From an uncultured Mesorhizobium sp. (lineage in GTDB: Bacteria > Pseudomonadota > Alphaproteobacteria > Rhizobiales > Rhizobiaceae): a DNA stretch of 10,891 nt. Shown piece after piece: positions 6,466-10,891 of this stretch. Location: NCBI GenBank assembly GCA_950071955.1, contig CATMOC010000077.1:1-10891 (forward strand), read 5' to 3'. Within the stretch, counting starts at the first letter, position 1. Each line of letters opens with the position of its first letter. The position numbers were made by a program, and so were the translations under genes. The notes under the pieces are model-generated. The model was given only the letters and a program-made list of their open reading frames with translations, had not been told where the DNA came from and did not search any database.

Positions 6466-7497
6466 ATGAAAATGCTGAAATGCTCCATAGCCGCTGCCGT
6501 CGCGTTCGGCGCGATGACCGTATCGACCTTCGCGCAGGACGTCACCTTGCGCTTCCACCAGATGCTGCCGCCGCAGGCGACGATCCCCGCCAAGGCGATC
6601 AAGCCCTGGGCGGAAAAGGTGATGAGCGAATCGGGCGGCCGCATCAAGGTCGAACAGTTCGACGCCATGTCGCTCGGCGGCAAGCCGCCGGAACTCTATG
6701 ACCAGGCCAAGGACGGCGCCGTCGACCTGATCTGGACCGTGATCGGCTACACGCCGGGCCGCTTCCCGACCACCGAAGCCTTCGAGCTTCCGTTCGTCAT
6801 GACCACCGGCGAAGCGACGTCGCGCGCTTTCCAGGAATACTGCGAGAAGCACTGCATGGACGAGTTCTCGGACGTGAAGGTGATCGCCTGGCATGCTCAC
6901 GGACCCGGCCTTATCCATTCCAAGGATCCGGTCAACAAGCTCGAGGACATGAACGGCCTCAAGATCCGCGGCGGTTCGCGCGTCATCAACCAGATGCTCG
7001 AGAAGCTGGGCGCCACGCCCGTCGGCATGCCGGTTCCCGCCGTCTCGGAAGCGCTCTCCAAGGGCGTCATCACCGCCACGACGATCCCGTGGGAGGTCAC
7101 GCCGGCCCTGAAGGTCAGCGAACTGGTGAAGAACCATACGACCTTCTCCGGCAAGAACGGGCTCTACACCCAGACCTTCGTCGTCGCCATGAACAAGGCC
7201 TCCTACGACGCTCTGCCCGATGACCTGAAGAAGGTCATCGACGCGAATTCCGGCATGGAGACCGCGGCCTTCTTCGGCCGCGTCATGGACGAGGGCGATG
7301 CCGCCGGCAAGGCGATCGCCGAAAAGCTCGGCAACAACATCATCGTGCTCGACGAAGCCGAGACGCAGCGCTGGAAGGATGCCGCCGAGCCGCTTATCGA
7401 GGGCTGGGAAGCCGAGATGGACGGCAAGGGCAAGGACGGCAAGGCGCTCGTCGAGGAAGCCCGCTCGCTGGTCGACAAGTATTCCGGCAATATGTAA
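6466..7497 (+). CDS. TRAP-transporter solute-binding protein, DctP family
   Basis: This is a periplasmic substrate-binding protein that would deliver an organic acid to a DctQM-type TRAP transporter. The 343-residue protein starts with a Sec signal peptide: Lys2/Lys5, hydrophobic core 8-19, likely cleavage after Ala23 (STFA-QD). It has the mature start VTLRFHQMLPPQ. The DctP-family carboxylate-clamp arginine is visible as Arg168 in MNGLKIRGG, and GATPVGMPVPAVSEALSKGVITA is the typical following block. Cys6 is inside the signal and there is no lipobox. The start is supported by AGGGAGGA, with seven bases between GGAGG and the ATG. A strong terminator follows. No dctQ or dctM gene lies on either side, so the binding protein is an orphan here and its permease must be elsewhere. 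The substrate cannot be read from sequence; the neighbours suggest a sugar acid or similar, but this is inference. Confidence 0.93.
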   Translation: MKMLKCSIAAAVAFGAMTVSTFAQDVTLRFHQMLPPQATIPAKAIKPWAEKVMSESGGRIKVEQFDAMSLGGKPPELYDQAKDGAVDLIWTVIGYTPGRFPTTEAFELPFVMTTGEATSRAFQEYCEKHCMDEFSDVKVIAWHAHGPGLIHSKDPVNKLEDMNGLKIRGGSRVINQMLEKLGATPVGMPVPAVSEALSKGVITATTIPWEVTPALKVSELVKNHTTFSGKNGLYTQTFVVAMNKASYDALPDDLKKVIDANSGMETAAFFGRVMDEGDAAGKAIAEKLGNNIIVLDEAETQRWKDAAEPLIEGWEAEMDGKGKDGKALVEEARSLVDKYSGNM

Positions 7498-7523
7498 GCC
7501 GCGAAACCACGCTCTGGACATCG

Positions 7524-7554
7524 ACGGCCGCGGGAAACCGCGGCCGTTTCCTTT
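7524..7554 (+). terminator. Intrinsic terminator after the TRAP binding-protein gene
   Basis: A perfect 10-bp stem (ACGGCCGCGG / CCGCGGCCGT) closed by a GAAA tetraloop is followed by TTCCTTT. It starts 26 bases after the stop codon. It indicates that the binding-protein gene is transcribed on its own and that the genes downstream need their own promoter. Confidence 0.88.
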
Positions 7555-7582
7555 CGCGGGTCCTTCTCCCGCCGCCTCGCTC

Positions 7583-7597
7583 GGTGATAATCTCACC
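7583..7597 (+). promoter_or_regulatory. Candidate -10 element inside an operator-like inverted repeat
   Basis: GGTGATAATCTCACC is an interrupted palindrome (GGTGA / TCACC, 5-base spacer) that contains GATAAT (7586-7591), a 5/6 match to a -10 hexamer. It ends 23 bases before the isomerase ATG, which leaves a short leader carrying the ribosome binding site. There is no good -35, which would fit an activated or repressed promoter. The arms could bind a dimeric regulator. Confidence 0.4.
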
Positions 7598-7610
7598 CTG
7601 AACGGACTGC

Positions 7611-7615
7611 GGGAG
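7611..7615 (+). promoter_or_regulatory. Ribosome binding site choosing the ATG at 7621
   Basis: GGGAG ends 5 bases before the ATG at 7621. The in-frame GTG at 7615 overlaps this site, so the ATG is preferred. Confidence 0.55.
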
Positions 7616-7620
7616 TGAGC

Positions 7621-8307
7621 ATGAAGCGTTCGACCGTCAATCGCATTCTTGCCGAAGCGGACGAGTTCATCCGTTCCTTCGGATACCGCCTGCCGCCGTT
7701 CGCCTACTGGTCGCCTGCCGAGATGACGGAGCGCCGCAACGACATCGCAGGAATCGTCGACGCGCGGCTTGGCTGGGACATCACCGACTACGGCAAGGGC
7801 GATTTCGAGCGGCTCGGCCTGTTCCTCTTCACAGTGCGCAACGGCACGGCGGCCGATCTGAAGCGCGGTCGCGGCAAGCTCTATGCGGAAAAGATCATGA
7901 TCTCGCGGCGCGACCAGCTCTCGCCGATGCACAGCCACGTCATCAAGGCCGAGGACATCGTCAACCGCGGAGGCGGAACGCTGGCGATCGAGCTTTTCGC
8001 CTCGGCCCCGGACGGTTCGATCGGCCGGGCTGCCGCCGTGTCGGTGCCGACGGACGGCGCGATGCGGACGCTCCCGCCCGGCGGGATCTTAAGACTCGCA
8101 CCCGGCGAGAGCGTCACGCTGCTGCCGGGCGTGTGGCATGCCTTCTGGGCGGAGGAAAAGGACGTTCTGGTCGGCGAGGTCTCGACAGTGAACGACGACC
8201 TGACCGACAATGTCTTCGCCGAGCCGCTCGAGCGCTTCTCCGGAATCGAGGAAGATGTCGAGCCGCTCCATCTGCTCGTGTCCGACTACGGGACGTGGCT
8301 CGGCTGA
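7621..8307 (+). CDS. D-lyxose/D-mannose-type sugar isomerase (cupin fold)
   Basis: This 228-residue protein matches the D-lyxose ketol-isomerase family (formerly DUF1498), metal-dependent cupins that interconvert D-lyxose and D-xylulose and often D-mannose and D-fructose. The metal site is visible as His104, His106 and Glu111 in SPMHSHVIKAED, with His173 in GVWHAFW. Lys109 and Glu185 (GEVST) are also positioned as in the family. The N-terminal helix plus PPFAYWSP is typical. The ATG at 7621 is preferred over a GTG two codons earlier. It follows a strong terminator and a promoter-like palindrome, so it probably opens a new operon with the kinase gene 30 bases downstream. The product ketose could be the kinase's substrate. 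The exact sugar is not determinable from sequence. Confidence 0.9.
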   Translation: MKRSTVNRILAEADEFIRSFGYRLPPFAYWSPAEMTERRNDIAGIVDARLGWDITDYGKGDFERLGLFLFTVRNGTAADLKRGRGKLYAEKIMISRRDQLSPMHSHVIKAEDIVNRGGGTLAIELFASAPDGSIGRAAAVSVPTDGAMRTLPPGGILRLAPGESVTLLPGVWHAFWAEEKDVLVGEVSTVNDDLTDNVFAEPLERFSGIEEDVEPLHLLVSDYGTWLG

Positions 8308-8337
8308 TACCGAGGAGGATGTAAGGGAGGTAAGAGC

Positions 8338-8910
8338 ATGTCCGATATCGCCCATCTCGCCGCTGCCATCTTTCGCAAGGGCGCGGGCCGCGAGCGCGTC
8401 CTCGTCGCCATCGCCGGCCCGCCGGCTGCGGGAAAGTCGACGCTCGCCGAAGCGCTGGTTCCCCTTCTGCCGGAAGGTTCGGCATTCGTCCTGCCGATGG
8501 ACGCCTTCCACCTCGACAACCGGATTCTCGAGGCGCGCGGCCTGATGGCGCGCAAGGGGGCGCCGGAGACGTTCGACTTCGGAGGCCTGCGCGCCACCCT
8601 GCAGCGGATTCGGACGCGCGAAAGCGACGTCGTCATTCCGCTCTTCGACCGGGCGGAGGATTTCTCGCGTGCCGGCGCCTCGGTCGTCGGCAGCGAGGTG
8701 AAGTTCGTGCTCGCCGAAGGCAATTACCTCTTGTCCGACGAGGAGCCATGGTCGGGACTGGCACCGATGTTCGACTTTGCGGTGTTCCTCGACGTTTCCG
8801 AGGGCCATGCGCCGGGGCAGGCGCGAGACCGCGTGTTTTCCAACGACTTGCCCAATGCGCGTCGCGTTCTGACGCGCCGCCGCCCCGCGGACATGGAATT
8901 GAAGGTGTAG
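8338..8910 (+). CDS. P-loop kinase of the FrcK/YggC-like (uridine kinase/phosphoribulokinase-related) group, apparently with an internal deletion
   Basis: This 190-residue protein is a predicted cytosolic sugar or nucleoside kinase. It shows a Walker A loop GPPAAGKS (27-34, Lys33), the substrate-side PMDAFHLDN (Asp55), FDRAEDFSRAG, and AEGNYLL (Glu127), all typical of the small kinases found with sugar operons such as frcBCAK of Sinorhizobium. After the strand FAVFLDV (148-153), relatives normally have a helix with an LRxRLxxRW-like pattern before the HGxxPxxA...SNDLPNA block. Here SEG runs straight into HAPGQARDRVFSNDLPNARRV. About 10-15 residues seem to be missing in frame, in the arginine-bearing lid region, so activity may be reduced or lost. 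GGGAGG lies 7 bases before the ATG. It is the second gene of the likely isomerase operon. Confidence 0.85.
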   Translation: MSDIAHLAAAIFRKGAGRERVLVAIAGPPAAGKSTLAEALVPLLPEGSAFVLPMDAFHLDNRILEARGLMARKGAPETFDFGGLRATLQRIRTRESDVVIPLFDRAEDFSRAGASVVGSEVKFVLAEGNYLLSDEEPWSGLAPMFDFAVFLDVSEGHAPGQARDRVFSNDLPNARRVLTRRRPADMELKV

Positions 8911-8937
8911 TGCCACCGGATCGTGCATATTGGGAGC

Positions 8938-8942
8938 AGGGA
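8938..8942 (+). promoter_or_regulatory. Ribosome binding site choosing the ATG at 8950
   Basis: AGGGA lies 7 bases before the ATG at 8950, where the conserved MKIGFIGLGN begins. The frame stays open back to a GTG at 8923, but the nine extra residues are unlike the family. Confidence 0.6.
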
Positions 8943-8949
8943 CGAACAC

Positions 8950-9912
8950 ATGAAAATCGGCTTCATCGGGCTTGGCAACGTCGGCGGCAAGCTTGCCGGG
9001 TCGCTGTTGCGCAATGGCTTCGACCTGACGGTGCGCGACCTCGATCGCGGCGCCGCCGCGCGTTTCCTGGACGGCGGCGCGAAATGGGGGGAGAGCCCGC
9101 GCGCGATGGCGCAGGCCTGCGACATGGTGATCACCTGTCTGCCCTCGCCGGCCGCGTCCGCGCAGGTCGTCGAAGCCGACGACGGCATACTGGCCGGTCT
9201 GGGAGAGGGAAAAATCTGGTCGGAGATGTCGACCACCGACACGGCCGAGATCACGCGGCTGGCGGCAAAGGTCGCCGCCCTCGGCGCTTCCGCCGTCGAT
9301 TGCCCGGTTTCGGGCGGCGTGCACCGCGCGGCGACCGGCAACATTTCGATCTTCGCCGGCTGCGACCGCGCGGTGTTCGAGCGCGTCCTGCCGGTCCTGA
9401 AGGTGCTCGGCCGCCGTATCCTGCACACCGGACCGGTCGGCACGGCCTCGACGCTGAAGGTCATGACCAACTATCTCGCCACTGCCAACCTCCTGACGCT
9501 GTGCGAGGCACTGGTGACCATGAAGGCGGCGGGCATGGACCTCGCCACGACATACGAGGCGATAAAGATTTCCTCCGGCACGTCCTTCGTGCACGAGACC
9601 GAAAGCCAGCTGATCCTCTCCGGCTCGCGCGACGTCGACTTCTCGATGGACCTCGTCATGAAGGACATCGGCCTTTTCCAGAAGATCGCGGAACGGAACG
9701 GCATTCCGCTGGAGATATCGCCTCTGATGATCGACATTTTTCGCGACGGCCAGCGCCGCTACGGCGAGCGGGCGAACTCGGACGACATCATCCGCCGGCT
9801 CGAGGAGGCGACCGGCCTGTCGATCCTGGCGCCAGGTTTCCCGCGGGAACTGGTCGACGACGAGCCGGAAGAACCGGGCTACGAGGTCTTTCCGCCCGGT
9901 CGATCTTCCTGA
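8950..9912 (+). CDS. NAD-dependent beta-hydroxyacid dehydrogenase (3-hydroxyisobutyrate dehydrogenase family)
   Basis: This 320-residue cytosolic oxidoreductase oxidises a 3-hydroxy acid (or reduces the matching semialdehyde or keto acid). The Rossmann motif is GFIGLGNVGG (4-13), and Asp30 at the end of the second strand suggests NAD rather than NADP. The substrate loop is DCPVSGG (117-123). The catalytic lysine is Lys170 with Asn174 in GPVGTASTLKVMTNYL, and FSMDLVMKDIGLF carries the C-terminal Lys-Asp pair. The family usually runs to about 290-300 residues; here an acidic, proline-containing tail (ELVDDEPEEPG...) adds roughly 20. It starts 39 bases after the kinase stop and is likely in the same operon. 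This would fit a pathway from an aldose or sugar acid, but the substrate is unknown. It could also be a tartronate-semialdehyde-type reductase. Confidence 0.92.
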   Translation: MKIGFIGLGNVGGKLAGSLLRNGFDLTVRDLDRGAAARFLDGGAKWGESPRAMAQACDMVITCLPSPAASAQVVEADDGILAGLGEGKIWSEMSTTDTAEITRLAAKVAALGASAVDCPVSGGVHRAATGNISIFAGCDRAVFERVLPVLKVLGRRILHTGPVGTASTLKVMTNYLATANLLTLCEALVTMKAAGMDLATTYEAIKISSGTSFVHETESQLILSGSRDVDFSMDLVMKDIGLFQKIAERNGIPLEISPLMIDIFRDGQRRYGERANSDDIIRRLEEATGLSILAPGFPRELVDDEPEEPGYEVFPPGRSS

Positions 9913-9932
9913 ACGGATCGAGGGCCGGACGG

Positions 9933-10874
9933 CTACTCCAGTACGATGCGCGGAAAATAGAAGGACACGACCCAGTTGGGCGCGTCGACGATCTCGCTGA
10001 TCCGGAGATCGCCGCAGACCGAGCAGAGCATGTAGGCCTCTTCCGGCGCCATGCCGCGCGTGGAAGCCAGGAGATCGATCATGCCGGAGACGGCATTGCG
10101 CGCCGCCTCCATGAGGTCGGGCCCGACGCCCGTCGTCACCTCGTAGCCCGAGCCGTCGAGATGGCGCGTCACCGGGCCGGGTGTAGTGAAGCGCGGCATG
10201 GGCGGCGCCTTGCGCTTGATCAGATCGAAGGTGAACGTCGCGTCCATGGCGCTTTCGATCGCCGTTCCGCAGATCTCACCGTCACCCTGCGCGGCATGCG
10301 TGTCGCCGACCGAAAACAGCGCACCGCGGACCTCCACGGGCAGATAAAGCACGGTGCCGGCCGAAAGATCGCGTATGTCGAGATTGCCGCCGACCCGGCG
10401 CGGCGGAACGATCGAATGCAGTCCGGGTTGCGCGGGCGCGACGCCGATCGTACCGGCAAACGGCTTCAGCGGAATACGGGCGTGGCGACCGAACATCGCG
10501 GGCCTGGCGGCCCGACTGTCGTATTCCCACAAATGCAGGCGCGGCTCACTGAACTGGTCGGCGAGCAGGCCGAAGCCGGGGATGATCGCCGTCCAGCCGA
10601 AGCCGGAAGGCTCGAAATTCCCGATCGTCACCTTCAGACAATCGCCGGGCTCGGCTCCATCGACGAAGACCGGACCGGCGACCGGATTGACCCGGGCGAA
10701 ATCGAGCGCCCTCACGTCGGCGTCGACCGAGGCCGGTCCGAAATGACCGTAGCCGGCATCACGGCACTCGAAGCGCACCGTTTCGCCGGGCGCGATCGTC
10801 ATCGCCGGCGGAAGGGAATTGTCCCATCCGCAATGGCAGTTCGCCGAATGGATCGTCCTTTGTCCCATTGCCAT
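9933..10874 (-). CDS. Acetamidase/formamidase family protein (FmdA/AmdA)
   Basis: Members hydrolyse short amides such as formamide or acetamide to ammonia and the acid in the cytosol, usually as homo-oligomers. The 313-residue protein is complete and of normal length. Family landmarks are NCHCGWDNSLPP (12-23), PGDCLKVTI, GGNLDIRDL (162-170), GDTHAAQGDGEICGTAIE (190-207) and the C-terminal YMLCSVCGDLRISEIVDAPN (281-300). The ATG at 10874 is preceded by AAGGAA about 7 bases upstream. A second ATG two codons in is possible. It converges on the dehydrogenase gene with only 20 bases between the stops, and there is no clear terminator there. The actual amide substrate is unknown, and many members of this family have never been assayed. 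Confidence 0.93.
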   Translation of the reverse strand: MAMGQRTIHSANCHCGWDNSLPPAMTIAPGETVRFECRDAGYGHFGPASVDADVRALDFARVNPVAGPVFVDGAEPGDCLKVTIGNFEPSGFGWTAIIPGFGLLADQFSEPRLHLWEYDSRAARPAMFGRHARIPLKPFAGTIGVAPAQPGLHSIVPPRRVGGNLDIRDLSAGTVLYLPVEVRGALFSVGDTHAAQGDGEICGTAIESAMDATFTFDLIKRKAPPMPRFTTPGPVTRHLDGSGYEVTTGVGPDLMEAARNAVSGMIDLLASTRGMAPEEAYMLCSVCGDLRISEIVDAPNWVVSFYFPRIVLE

Positions 10875-10891
10875 GGCGCGGTTCCTTCTCG

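Noticed and set aside
8089..9594. Minus-strand open frame of about 500 codons across the kinase and dehydrogenase genes.
   Set aside because: The plus-strand genes have clear motifs and ribosome binding sites. The antisense frame is Arg/His/Ala-rich with no recognisable domain.
7621..10874. Idea that the isomerase, kinase, dehydrogenase and amidase form a new defence or mobile system.
   Set aside because: All four are ordinary metabolic families, the amidase is on the opposite strand, and there is no integrase, transposase, attachment repeat or defence-type domain.

Overview
The window looks like chromosomal DNA from an alphaproteobacterium of the Rhizobiales (Mesorhizobium/Aminobacter/Phyllobacteriaceae type). 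Three things point there: the high GC content, protein sequences close to what I know of rhizobial HisA, HisF and CoaA, and the gene order hisH-hisA-hisF-hisE-coaA. The genus assignment is inference from memory, not from a search.

Positions 1-3685 (+ strand) hold the 3' part of a histidine operon: the end of hisH, then hisA, a Uma2-family (DUF820) putative nuclease gene, hisF, hisE, and coaA (pantothenate kinase) overlapping the end of hisE. The genes overlap or lie within 10 bases of each other, so they probably share a transcript. The Uma2 gene is the one member unrelated to the pathway.

Positions 3686-6269 hold a minus-strand block that converges on coaA. In transcription order it contains a core methionine-synthase (MetE C-terminal domain-like) protein, an AlkB-type 2-oxoglutarate/Fe(II) dioxygenase, and a small unrecognised protein with a near-ideal ribosome binding site. 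A perfect 18-bp palindrome and a GC-rich inverted repeat lie between alkB and the small gene, and the repeat spans the alkB stop codon. A 219-base gap after coaA holds only weak hairpins.

Positions 6270-9912 (+ strand) look like carbon acquisition and catabolism. First comes a periplasmic TRAP-transporter solute-binding protein with its own promoter-like region and a strong intrinsic terminator, but no membrane subunits beside it. It is followed by a likely three-gene operon: a D-lyxose/D-mannose-type sugar isomerase, a small P-loop sugar or nucleoside kinase that seems to lack an internal helix, and a beta-hydroxyacid dehydrogenase. A convergent acetamidase/formamidase gene (minus strand) closes the window.

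I see no rRNA, tRNA, CRISPR array, insertion sequence or prophage gene. I found no strong case for a wholly new system. The best leads are the Uma2 gene inside the his operon, the palindrome/inverted-repeat pair at the 3' end of alkB, the shortened kinase in the sugar operon, and the orphan TRAP binding protein.
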